Source of the DNA: DASSKO01 sp035690425
GTDB taxonomy: Bacteria > Actinomycetota > Actinomycetes > Propionibacteriales > Nocardioidaceae
Direction of reading: 5' to 3'
DNA length: 25,731 bases
Assembly (NCBI GenBank): GCA_035690425.1
Contig: DASSKO010000197.1
Location: 1-25,731, forward strand
Below, piece after piece: positions 15,628 to 22,327 of the stretch. The notes beneath the pieces were generated by a model. It worked only from the letters and a program-made list of their open reading frames with translations. It did not search any database and was not told the DNA's origin. A program made the position numbers and the translations under genes. Every line of letters starts with the position of its first letter. Position 1 is the stretch's first letter.

Positions 15628-17541
15628 ATGACGAGTGAGCCACCGAACGGCAACGGCCACCCGCCAGAGCAGGTCGGCGGCCGCTACGAGCTGAGCGGTC
15701 TGCTCGGTCGTGGTGGGATGGCGGAGGTCCGCGCCGGTCACGACACGCGGCTCGGCCGGCGAGTCGCGGTCAAACGCCTGCGCACCGACCTGGCGAGCGA
15801 CCCCACGTTCCAGGCCCGCTTCCGTCGAGAGGCGCAGTCGGCTGCCTCGCTGAACCACCCGGCCATCGTCGCCGTCTACGACACCGGTGATGAGGAGGCC
15901 CCGGACGGGTCCGGGCTGCGGATCCCCTACATCGTGATGGAGTACGTCGAGGGCCGCACGCTGCGCGAGATCCTTCGCGAGGGTCGCAAGATCCTGCCCG
16001 AGCGGGCGATGGAGATCACCGCGGGAGTGTTGGCCGCGCTCGACTACAGCCACCGCGCCGGCATCATTCACCGCGACATCAAGCCCGCCAACGTCATGCT
16101 CACCCCGAGCGGCGAGATCAAGGTGATGGACTTCGGCATCGCCCGGGCGATCGCGGACTCCTCGGCCACCATGACGCAGACGGCCGCGGTCGTGGGCACC
16201 GCCCAGTACCTCTCACCGGAGCAGGCACGGGGCGAGCAGGTCGACGCTCGAAGCGACATCTACTCGACCGGTTGCCTGTTCTACGAGCTGCTCACCGGCC
16301 GTCCGCCGTTCGTCGGGGACAGCCCGGTCGCCGTGGCCTACCAGCATGTCCGCGAGGACGCCCCGCCCCCGTCGTCGATCGACCCCGAGGTCGCGCCCGA
16401 GCTGGACGCGATCGCCGCCAAGTCGCTCGCGAAGCCGACGGCAGAGCGCTACCAGAGCGCGGCCGAGATGCGCGCCGACATCGAGCGCGCCCTCGCCGGT
16501 CACGCGATCAGCGCGCCTCCGGTCGCCGCCGCGGGTGCGGCCGGGGACGCCGCCGCGGCCGCGGGTACGGCGGCGATGTCGCCCGTCACCCAGGACGCCT
16601 ACGTGCCGACCGCGGACCAGGACAAGCGCGAACGTCGTCGTCGCGGGTGGATCTGGGGGCTGCTGGCGCTCGCGGTCGTCGCGCTGTTCGTGCTGCTCGG
16701 GTTGTTCCTGCCGCAGATCCTGGCCGGCGAGGACACGGCACAGGTGAACGTGCCCCGGCTGGTCGACCTGACCGAGGCTGAGGCGCGCAACCGACTCGAG
16801 CAGGAGAACCTCGAGCTGGGCGAGGTCACGCCACAGCCCAGCGACACCATCAAGGCCGGGCTGGTGATGACCCAGGACCCGGAGCCCTCGACCGTGGTGG
16901 ACAAGGGCTCCGAGGTCGACATCGTCGTGTCGACCGGCCGCCGGGAGGTCACGATGCACTCGGTCATCGGGGACCAGCTGCCGGAGGCGCGGGCCGAGAT
17001 CGAGGACCAAGGCCTTCGGGTCCGGGTCGAGCGGACGCCGGGAGGCGAGCGGCGCAACACCGTGGTGGAGACCGACCCCGAGGCGGGCGAGGACGTGCCG
17101 GTGGGGACGCGCGTCACGCTCGTCGTCACCGAGGGACCGCTGGAGGTGCCCGACGTCGTCGGTGAAACCGAGGACGTGGCCCTAGCGACGCTGGACGACG
17201 CCGGCTTCACCGCCGAAGTCGTCGACGACCCGTCGGCCGACGCGCCCGCGGGCATCGTCGTCGCCCAGAGCCCGTCCGGCGAGTCCACCGCACAGCCGGG
17301 CGACACCGTCATCATCACCGTGTCGCGGCAGCCGGTGGAGACCGAGACGCCGGAGCCGACGCCATCGCCGACGGAGACCGAGACCTCCACGCCGACTCCG
17401 ACGCCCTCACCATCTCCGACGGAGACCGAGACCGAGACGCCCACGACACCGTCCACACCGACGACCCCGGCCACGCCCACGACGCCCACCACGCCTGCCT
17501 CACCGCCGTCGACCCCCGAGACACCTCCGGGGCAGGGCTGA
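15628..17541 (+). CDS. pknB: PknB: serine/threonine protein kinase with three PASTA domains
   Basis: 637 residues. The kinase domain (about 20-290) has the glycine loop GRGGMAEV, Lys49 in VAVK, HRDIKPANV (Asp150), DFG (168-170), and an activation loop MTQTAAVVGTAQYLSPEQ whose Thr183 and Thr185 match the autophosphorylation sites of mycobacterial PknB. A basic juxtamembrane stretch precedes one membrane helix (about 341-362). Three PASTA repeats follow (about 372-440, 441-505, 506-570), fewer than the four usual in M. tuberculosis PknB. A Thr/Pro/Glu-rich tail of about 65 residues ends the protein. PASTA domains sense muropeptides or lipid II, and the kinase controls cell-wall synthesis and division through FhaA/FhaB, PbpA and others. 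It is the only kinase in this locus. Confidence 0.95.
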   Translation: MTSEPPNGNGHPPEQVGGRYELSGLLGRGGMAEVRAGHDTRLGRRVAVKRLRTDLASDPTFQARFRREAQSAASLNHPAIVAVYDTGDEEAPDGSGLRIPYIVMEYVEGRTLREILREGRKILPERAMEITAGVLAALDYSHRAGIIHRDIKPANVMLTPSGEIKVMDFGIARAIADSSATMTQTAAVVGTAQYLSPEQARGEQVDARSDIYSTGCLFYELLTGRPPFVGDSPVAVAYQHVREDAPPPSSIDPEVAPELDAIAAKSLAKPTAERYQSAAEMRADIERALAGHAISAPPVAAAGAAGDAAAAAGTAAMSPVTQDAYVPTADQDKRERRRRGWIWGLLALAVVALFVLLGLFLPQILAGEDTAQVNVPRLVDLTEAEARNRLEQENLELGEVTPQPSDTIKAGLVMTQDPEPSTVVDKGSEVDIVVSTGRREVTMHSVIGDQLPEARAEIEDQGLRVRVERTPGGERRNTVVETDPEAGEDVPVGTRVTLVVTEGPLEVPDVVGETEDVALATLDDAGFTAEVVDDPSADAPAGIVVAQSPSGESTAQPGDTVIITVSRQPVETETPEPTPSPTETETSTPTPTPSPSPTETETETPTTPSTPTTPATPTTPTTPASPPSTPETPPGQG

Positions 17542-17551
17542 GCCGGCCCTG
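17533..17551 (+). terminator. Weak hairpin at the end of pknB
   Basis: CAGGGC and GCCCTG form a 6-bp stem with a 7-nt loop overlapping the pknB stop codon. It is followed by three near-copies of the 8-mer CGGCGTTT (17568-17590). Termination here is tentative. Confidence 0.3.
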
Positions 17552-17599
17552 GGGCGCCGGGATGTCGCGGCGTTTCGGCGTTTCGGCGTCAGGACAGGC

Positions 17600-18343
17600 T
17601 CACCGCGCGGCTTCGGCGTACTCGAGGTCGATGTTGACCTCGTAGGCCGGCAGCGTGGCCTGGTCGAGAACGTCGACCTCCCAGCCGATGTTGACCGGGG
17701 GCTCGGTGTACTGCTTGTAGATGTCGATGTAGTCGGCGGAGTTGATGGCGCTGACCATCTCGGTCGTGTCGCCGACCGCGACGATCTCGTACGGCGGTGA
17801 GTAGGGCACGCCCTGCAGCAGCACCGTGTTGCCCACACACTTGATGCCGGTAGTGGCCACGATGCGCTGGCCCTGCAGGGTGATGCCCTCCGCCCCGCCG
17901 CGCCACAAGGCATTGACGACGGCTTGCAGGTCCTGCTGGTGCACGACGAGGTCGTTGGCCGTGAAGCCTTCGGGGACCTCCTGGTCGTAGGGCGCGTCGT
18001 CGAGCGTGACCTTCACCGCCGGCCCCTCCAGCTGCACCACCCCGGCCGATCTCTGCAGCTCGGCGACCTGCGACTCCAGCTTGGTCAGCGAGGTGGAGCT
18101 GACCGAGCTCGACAGCAGCTCGATCTGCTCGTTGAGCTCAGCGGTCTGCTCGCGCAGCGCGTCGACGTCGTCGCGCTCGCTTTGCACCAGGCCGGTGAGG
18201 CTGGTGGCGTTGTCAGCGCGGAGCTGGCCGCCGTCTGCGCTCTCCGCACTGGTGACGAACAGGACACCGGCGACGGCGAAGACCAACGGCACCAGCAGCC
18301 GCCACGCCGAGATGGAGGCGCGGGGCCGGTCGGGCTCGTCCAT
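17600..18343 (-). CDS. DUF881 family membrane-anchored protein
   Basis: 247 residues. One N-terminal membrane helix (about 14-31) is followed by a coiled-coil-prone stretch (about 50-95, rich in Glu/Leu/Ser: DVDALREQTAELNEQIELL), then the DUF881 domain. Recognisable segments include GPAVKVTLDDAPY, NDLVVHQQDLQAVVNALW, AEGITLQGQRI and SPPYEIVAVGD. The layout resembles septal proteins of the DivIC class only in general topology; the biochemical function of DUF881 is unknown. M. tuberculosis Rv0012 holds the equivalent place and orientation between crgA and pknB. A GGAG 5 nt before the ATG supports the start. The gene is convergent with pknB (58-bp gap) and divergent from crgA (108-bp gap), so it may share regulatory DNA with crgA. 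Confidence 0.9.
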   Translation of the reverse strand: MDEPDRPRASISAWRLLVPLVFAVAGVLFVTSAESADGGQLRADNATSLTGLVQSERDDVDALREQTAELNEQIELLSSSVSSTSLTKLESQVAELQRSAGVVQLEGPAVKVTLDDAPYDQEVPEGFTANDLVVHQQDLQAVVNALWRGGAEGITLQGQRIVATTGIKCVGNTVLLQGVPYSPPYEIVAVGDTTEMVSAINSADYIDIYKQYTEPPVNIGWEVDVLDQATLPAYEVNIDLEYAEAAR

Positions 18344-18451
18344 GCTGACTCCGTGTTGGGGGGACTGTGGAGATCCGTACTGTGGGCGTGGGTCAACGAC
18401 TACGCTAGCCGACGCCTGGCAAGCCCCCGAATGTTATGAGGAGCCCGACCC

Positions 18452-18709
18452 GTGCCTGAGTCACGATCGCGCAAGAAGAAGAAGTCTGCAGCGCAGGGCG
18501 GCGCCCCGGAGGCCGTTCGGCCGAAGGGCTCCGGCCGGTGGGTGGTGCCGACCATGTGCACGCTGCTGCTGCTCGGGCTCGCCTGGATCGTCGTGTTCTA
18601 CCTGACGCAGGGCGACCTGCCCGGCATGCGCCAGCTCGGCGACTGGAACCTGCTGGTCGGCATGGGCCTGATCATGCTCGGCCTGCTCACCGCGATGAAG
18701 TGGGAGTAG
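18452..18709 (+). CDS. crgA: Cell division protein CrgA
   Basis: 85 residues. A Lys-rich N-terminus (RSRKKKK), two membrane helices (about 30-52 and 66-82) and the short conserved loop between them (LTQGDLPGMRQLGDWNLLVG) are diagnostic for CrgA (UPF0233). CrgA is a small actinobacterial divisome protein that interacts with FtsZ, FtsQ, PBPs and, in mycobacteria, CwsA, and influences Z-ring formation in Streptomyces. The GTG start has a good GAGGAG Shine-Dalgarno 8 nt upstream. It is transcribed away from the DUF881 gene and toward the rhomboid gene. Confidence 0.95.
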   Translation: MPESRSRKKKKSAAQGGAPEAVRPKGSGRWVVPTMCTLLLLGLAWIVVFYLTQGDLPGMRQLGDWNLLVGMGLIMLGLLTAMKWE

Positions 18710-18741
18710 CGCCGGCCAACGCTCCAGCACCGCCGCAACCC

Positions 18742-18816
18742 CTGTCCACGGCGCCGTCCACAGCTGTGATTACAGCGATGTAGTTCTCCACACTGGGGAT
18801 AACTCCTGTGGACGGC
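18742..18816. promoter_or_regulatory. DnaA-box-like cluster inside an inverted repeat
   Basis: Five 9-mers resemble the DnaA box (TTGTCCACA in high-GC actinobacteria, TTATCCACA generally). They are 18742-18750 (+, 7/9), 18754-18762 (+, 7/9), 18784-18792 TTCTCCACA (+, 8/9), 18794-18802 TTATCCCCA (-, 8/9) and 18807-18815 (-, 7/9). The 11-mers GCCGTCCACAG (18753-18763) and CTGTGGACGGC (18806-18816) form a perfect inverted repeat. A DnaA-binding or titration site is a hypothesis. Confidence 0.4.
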
Positions 18817-18849
18817 TTGGCAGGGCTGCGGGCGCATGTGGGGCAGAGC

Positions 18850-18897
18850 TGCGATCTCGCGGGGAGGAGGGCGGCCTCCATTCGCCGCGAGGTCGCA
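18850..18897. terminator. Bidirectional terminator between crgA and the rhomboid gene
   Basis: Arms 18850-18862 and 18885-18897 form a 13-bp stem with one G-U pair. The 22-nt loop holds a nested GGAGG/CCTCC hairpin. It lies 18 nt past the rhomboid stop on the minus strand and 140 nt past crgA on the plus strand, where it is followed by CCTTTGCC. Confidence 0.6.
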
Positions 18898-18914
18898 CCT
18901 TTGCCTCAACCAAG

Positions 18915-19766
18915 TCAGGACAACATGAACGAGCGGGCCGCGATCAGCGCAACGCAGAGCACGGTGAGGCCCACGAAGGCGGCGGAGTGCAGTGCGGTGC
19001 GACCGCGCCGGGGCGCGTAGGCCAGCGCGGCCGCCGTGATCAGCCCACCGACCAGGCCACCGATGTGCCCCTGCCAGGAGATGTTGGGCACCGAGAACGT
19101 GAAGAACAGGTTCACTCCGAGCAGCAGCAGTAGCGCAGAGACGTCGTACCCCTGCTTGCGGTAGACCACCAGCGCGGCCGCCAACAGGCCGAACACCCCG
19201 CCAGAAGCGCCGTAGGTGAGCGCGGCCGGCGGCGAGAGCCAGTAGACCGCGGTGCCGGCGGTCAGGCAGCTGAGCAGGAACAGCGCCAGGTAGCGCCACC
19301 GACCCAGCACCCGCTCGAGATTGGGACCGATGAAGCCGATCGCCACCATGTTGAAAAGCAGGTGCAGGAAGCCGGTGTGCACGAACGACGAGGTGATGAT
19401 CCGCCAGAACTCGCCGGCGGCCACACCGGAGTCGGGCCCGATCCCTCGCAACGGCACCTCGCCGCTCAGCATCGACAGCTCGAGCACGAGCTGGTCGCCG
19501 GCCGGTCCCAACGCCGTGACCACCAAGAAGATCACGACGTTGACTGCGATCAACGACACCGTGACCAGGGTGTCGCGGGCGTGCACCTTGCCACCGAAGG
19601 CGGTGCGCCCGACCCGCTGGCTCTTGCGTCCCTCGGCCACGCACTCCGGGCACTGGAATCCCACCGAGGCCGGCCGCATGCATTCGGGGCAGATCGGCCG
19701 ACCGCAGCGCTGACAGGAGATATAGGTTTCCCGGTCGGGGTGACGGAAGCAGGTGGGGACCGTCAT
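18915..19766 (-). CDS. Rhomboid family intramembrane serine protease with N-terminal zinc-binding domain
   Basis: 283 residues. The first ~45 residues contain Cys/His pairs (CFRHP, CQRC, CPEC, CPEC) forming a B-box-like zinc-binding module. After a basic linker there are about six to seven membrane helices. The rhomboid catalytic pair is visible: Ser in YGASGGVFG and His in WQGHIGGLVGG. The first loop reads ELSMLSGEVPLRG. Rhomboids cleave membrane proteins within or near the bilayer; the substrate is unknown. The start has no clear Shine-Dalgarno, but the zinc module begins immediately. It lies 49 nt after the cyclophilin gene on the same strand, so co-transcription is likely. Rhomboids of this architecture next to crgA also occur in Streptomyces. 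Confidence 0.92.
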   Translation of the reverse strand: MTVPTCFRHPDRETYISCQRCGRPICPECMRPASVGFQCPECVAEGRKSQRVGRTAFGGKVHARDTLVTVSLIAVNVVIFLVVTALGPAGDQLVLELSMLSGEVPLRGIGPDSGVAAGEFWRIITSSFVHTGFLHLLFNMVAIGFIGPNLERVLGRWRYLALFLLSCLTAGTAVYWLSPPAALTYGASGGVFGLLAAALVVYRKQGYDVSALLLLLGVNLFFTFSVPNISWQGHIGGLVGGLITAAALAYAPRRGRTALHSAAFVGLTVLCVALIAARSFMLS

Positions 19767-19815
19767 GACGGTGTCACTGCGGAATCAGCTGCTGGACCAA
19801 CTGCCGGGTGACCGG

Positions 19816-20340
19816 TCAGCGTCGCTCGATGTCGACGCGCTCGAGCACGACCGGCTCGATCGGGCGGTCGCCCGGACCGGTCCGCACCGCGCCGATGCCG
19901 TCGACGACCTTGCGCGAGTCCTCGTCGGCAACCTCGCCGAAGATCGTGTGCTTGAAGTTCAGCCAGGTGGTCGGGGCCACGGTGATGAAGAACTGGGAGC
20001 CGTTGGTTCCCGGGCCGGCGTTGGCCATCGCCAGCAGGTACGGCTTGTCGAAGGTGAGCTCAGGGTGCGGCTCGTCCTTGAACTGGTAGCCGGGCCCGCC
20101 GGTGCCGGTGCCGAGCGGGCAGCCACCCTGGATCATGAATCCGGAGATGATCCGGTGAAAGGCCAGCCCGTCATAGAAGCGCTCGGTTGTCTTCGCTCCG
20201 GTCTCGGGGTTGGTCCACTCCTTGTCACCCTCGGCAAGGCCGGTGAAGTTGCGGACGGTCTCCGGGGCATGGTCGGGGAACAACTGGACGACCACGTCGC
20301 CCATGTTGGTCTTCAGGGTCGCGTACAGGGCGTCGGCCAC
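19816..20340 (-). CDS. ppiA: Peptidyl-prolyl cis-trans isomerase (cyclophilin type)
   Basis: 174 residues from the GTG at 20340 (VADALYATLKTNMGDVVVQLF...). Cyclophilin motifs are intact: FYDGLAFHRIISGFMIQGG with the catalytic Arg, GTGGPGYQF, LAMANAGPGTNGSQFFIT and LNFKHTIFGEV. The family Trp that confers cyclosporin sensitivity is replaced by the LNFKHT motif with Phe. There is no signal peptide, so it is cytoplasmic. It accelerates proline isomerisation during folding. The GTG is chosen because AAGGA lies 8 nt upstream and family homology starts here; a longer open frame upstream overlaps the divergent gene's promoter region. The position next to the cwsA-like gene matches ppiA in M. tuberculosis. 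Confidence 0.94.
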   Translation of the reverse strand: MADALYATLKTNMGDVVVQLFPDHAPETVRNFTGLAEGDKEWTNPETGAKTTERFYDGLAFHRIISGFMIQGGCPLGTGTGGPGYQFKDEPHPELTFDKPYLLAMANAGPGTNGSQFFITVAPTTWLNFKHTIFGEVADEDSRKVVDGIGAVRTGPGDRPIEPVVLERVDIERR

Positions 20341-20393
20341 GGCACAAGTCCTTCGTCTTGACTGCGATACAGGTTGTCGGTCCCGCCAATCCT

Positions 20394-20491
20394 CGCACGC
20401 GTGCGTGAATGCCCGTGCCGGTGATCCGTTCGCCGATCTTGGGTACGACGGGTGGACGCGGGCACCGCAGCGGGGGGCAACGTTTCCCCTC
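20394..20491. promoter_or_regulatory. Divergent control region with two palindromes
   Basis: The 229-bp gap between the cyclophilin and cwsA-position genes holds a perfect 12-bp palindrome CGCACGCGTGCG (20394-20405). It also holds an imperfect dyad centred on AACGTT (about 20472-20491, GGGG/CCCC arms). TTGACG at 20492-20497 may be a -35, but no good -10 follows. Regulator unknown. Confidence 0.3.
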
Positions 20492-20569
20492 TTGACGGTT
20501 GAGGCAAGATCATCGGTGAGAAGCCGACCCGAGCCAACGACGACAGACACGCACCTGAGAGGGGAGACC

Positions 20570-21160
20570 ATGAGCCGCAACAGTCGGGCACACGACATCG
20601 CCGAGCAGGCGATGGGGCGGGTTGCACCCGTGATCGACGACGCCAGGGGCCGACTCGCACCGCTGGTGGAGGAGGCACGCACCCAGACCAACGAGACGCT
20701 GATCCCTGCCGCCCGCAGCGCTGTCGGCAACGCTCGCAGCACCTACGACGAGAAGGTTGCCCCGCAGGTCGGTGCCGCGCTCGCCAGCGCCACGGCAGCG
20801 AGCGAGCCGTACCGCGAGGAGGCGAAGCGCCGCGGTGTCGCGGCGCTGGCCGCTGCCCGGGGCGAGGTGCCGGCTCCGAAGAAGAAGTCGCACAAGGTCC
20901 GCAACCTGCTCGTGCTGCTCGGCCTGGGTGGACTCGCCGCCTTCGCGGTGAACTACTTTAAGGACGACTCGGCGAGTTGGAAGAGCGACTACCCGACCGC
21001 CGTACCCGACCCCTCCGACCCGATCTCTCCGGCCGAGAGCGCGAGCGCCGTCACCGACGACGCGGGCGCAGCGAGCCCCGACGTCGCACTCGCCGACGCG
21101 GGTGAGCAGCCCCACGCTCCCACCGACCCGGACGACCCGCTGGAGCGCAAGGACGTCTGA
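20570..21160 (+). CDS. Single-TM protein in the cwsA position (DUF5324-like layout)
   Basis: 196 residues. Residues 1-105 are Ala/Arg/Glu-rich and strongly helical, with repeated VAP/APLVEEAR/EKVAPQVG segments. A Lys-rich stretch (KKKSHK) precedes one membrane helix (about 110-125, NLLVLLGLGGLAAFAVNYF). The remaining ~65 residues form an acidic, Pro/Asp/Ala-rich extracellular tail. The design resembles Streptomyces DUF5324 proteins, which sit beside a cyclophilin gene, and M. tuberculosis CwsA, a CrgA and Wag31 partner at the same place and orientation. Sequence identity to CwsA is not evident by eye, so the link is positional and architectural. GAGGGGAG lies about 4 nt before the ATG at 20570 and supports this start over the longer open frame. 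Confidence 0.75.
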   Translation: MSRNSRAHDIAEQAMGRVAPVIDDARGRLAPLVEEARTQTNETLIPAARSAVGNARSTYDEKVAPQVGAALASATAASEPYREEAKRRGVAALAAARGEVPAPKKKSHKVRNLLVLLGLGGLAAFAVNYFKDDSASWKSDYPTAVPDPSDPISPAESASAVTDDAGAASPDVALADAGEQPHAPTDPDDPLERKDV

Positions 21161-21219
21161 GCCGACTGGGCCGAAGGGGCCGGTGTCGGGTGCTGGGGGC
21201 TTCGCCCGGGGCTCAGACG
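21154..21219. terminator. Inverted repeat spanning two convergent stop codons
   Basis: CGTCTGAGCC (21154-21163) and GGCTCAGACG (21210-21219) are perfect 10-bp arms. Each arm contains a stop codon: 21158-21160 for the plus-strand gene and 21213-21215 for DUF3817. An inner GGGC-TTC-GCCC hairpin lies at 21197-21207. It is probably a bidirectional terminator. Confidence 0.55.
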
Positions 21220-21542
21220 GGCGTCATCAAGCTGCGGGTGTACTTGGTGGCGCGCCGCTCGGCCCAGAACGACAGCACGGGCACGGTGCCGCACACCAGC
21301 GTCACGGCAGTGAAGCCCAGCGGCCACCGTGCCCTGCGGGCCAGCAGCGCCGCCATGATCAGGAAGATCATGTAGAGCCAGCCGTGCGCCACACCGAGCC
21401 ACTGGGTGACGTCCTCCCCACGCTGCTGCCAGACACTGCCCTGGGGCATGAACAGCTCCAAGCCCCAGAAGACGAACAGAGTCACCAGCAGGACGCCGAC
21501 GATCCAGGCCATGACGCGGTAGCGGAGAAGGGCAACAGACAC
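21213..21542 (-). CDS. DUF3817 family small membrane protein
   Basis: 109 residues with three predicted membrane helices and the conserved blocks RYRVMAWIVGVLLV, AHGWLYMIFLIMAALLARR and GTVPVLSFWAERR that define DUF3817. The function is unknown; it is an integral cytoplasmic membrane protein. The GTG start lies 4 nt after the SURF1 stop on the same strand. It also lies exactly 6 nt after TAGCGT, which overlaps the end of SURF1, so it may be transcribed both with SURF1 and from its own leaderless promoter. Confidence 0.88.
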   Translation of the reverse strand: MSVALLRYRVMAWIVGVLLVTLFVFWGLELFMPQGSVWQQRGEDVTQWLGVAHGWLYMIFLIMAALLARRARWPLGFTAVTLVCGTVPVLSFWAERRATKYTRSLMTPV

Positions 21543-21546
21543 GGGC

Positions 21547-22269
21547 TCACGCTACCTGAGCGTTCCCGGCCGGCCGCGCACGGATCTCGTCCCGTGCGAT
21601 CCGCCACCACATGAAGACGCCGAAGGCCGCGAACGCCCACCATTGCAGCGCATACATCAGGTTGCGGATGCCGGCGGTGAAGCTCGGGTCGGGCGTCGGC
21701 GGTGTCACCGTGGCGAGATCCGCGGGTGGCCGCTGATCCTCGAGTACGACGAAACCGCTGTAGAGGTCGGTGTCCACGTCGGCGACCAGGCGTGCGATCG
21801 CCACCGACGGCTCGACACCGTCGCCCGGGGCGGGGTCGTCCTCGCGCGGCTGCGACGGCAGCAACGATCCCGACACGGTGACCGCACCGGCCGGCGGCGG
21901 CGCGGGCTGTCCGGCGTACCCGCGGACGACCAGCACGGACGAGCCGGTGGCCGTCCGCAGCGGGGTGACCAGCCACGGTGTCTGCGCGTCGTCACCGTCG
22001 ACCAGGAACTGCTGCTCGCCGTAGCTGCCGGTTACGGTGACCGTGCGGGCGTCGGCCTCGGCGGTGAAGGCGTCGTCGGGCCCGAGTACGTCGTCGATCG
22101 GCACAGGTGGCCGGTCGGCCTGCTGCTGCGCACTGACCTGCTGCCGCTCGCCGTAGGCCCCGAGCTGCCACATCCCCAGCACGACCATTGCCGTGATCGC
22201 CACCACGGCGAAGGCATGCAGGCCGAGCATCTTGGGGGTGAGCAGAGTGGGCATCTCGCGCACGATCAT
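21547..22269 (-). CDS. SURF1 family cytochrome oxidase assembly protein
   Basis: About 240 residues. An N-terminal membrane helix (LGLHAFAVVAITAMVVLGMWQL) ends in the SURF1-typical GxWQL, then an extracytoplasmic domain with VTVTGSY and LVDGDDAQTPWLVTPLRT, and a C-terminal helix (LMYALQWWAFAAFGVFMWW), the order expected for SURF1. SURF1 proteins help assemble aa3-type cytochrome c oxidase, in bacteria by delivering heme a. The start is uncertain: ATG at 22269 and 22254 and TTG at 22284 are in frame and none has a convincing Shine-Dalgarno. The 22269 ATG is used as a compromise. No cox genes are in view. Confidence 0.88.
   Translation of the reverse strand: MIVREMPTLLTPKMLGLHAFAVVAITAMVVLGMWQLGAYGERQQVSAQQQADRPPVPIDDVLGPDDAFTAEADARTVTVTGSYGEQQFLVDGDDAQTPWLVTPLRTATGSSVLVVRGYAGQPAPPPAGAVTVSGSLLPSQPREDDPAPGDGVEPSVAIARLVADVDTDLYSGFVVLEDQRPPADLATVTPPTPDPSFTAGIRNLMYALQWWAFAAFGVFMWWRIARDEIRARPAGNAQVA
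21549..21554 (-). promoter_or_regulatory. Candidate -10 for DUF3817 inside the 3' end of the SURF1 gene
   Basis: TAGCGT on the minus strand is followed by GAGCCC and the GTG at 21542. It coincides with the last codons of SURF1. Confidence 0.4.
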
Positions 22270-22327
22270 CACACGTCGGCCCAAGCCGAGCAGCCACGGC
22301 CCATCGGTTGCCCCTGCTCGGTGACGT

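Noticed and set aside
14029..16071. A 680-codon frame on the minus strand
   Set aside because: Antisense to pbpA and the start of pknB, both of which carry full catalytic motifs; its composition is shadow-like.
18742..18816. Calling this DnaA-box-like cluster the chromosomal origin
   Set aside because: dnaA and dnaN are not present, there is no AT-rich unwinding element, and several boxes match only 7 of 9 positions.
20374..20395. TTGTCGGTC resembling the same motif
   Set aside because: No TAnnnT at the required spacing, and the last base of the half-site differs.
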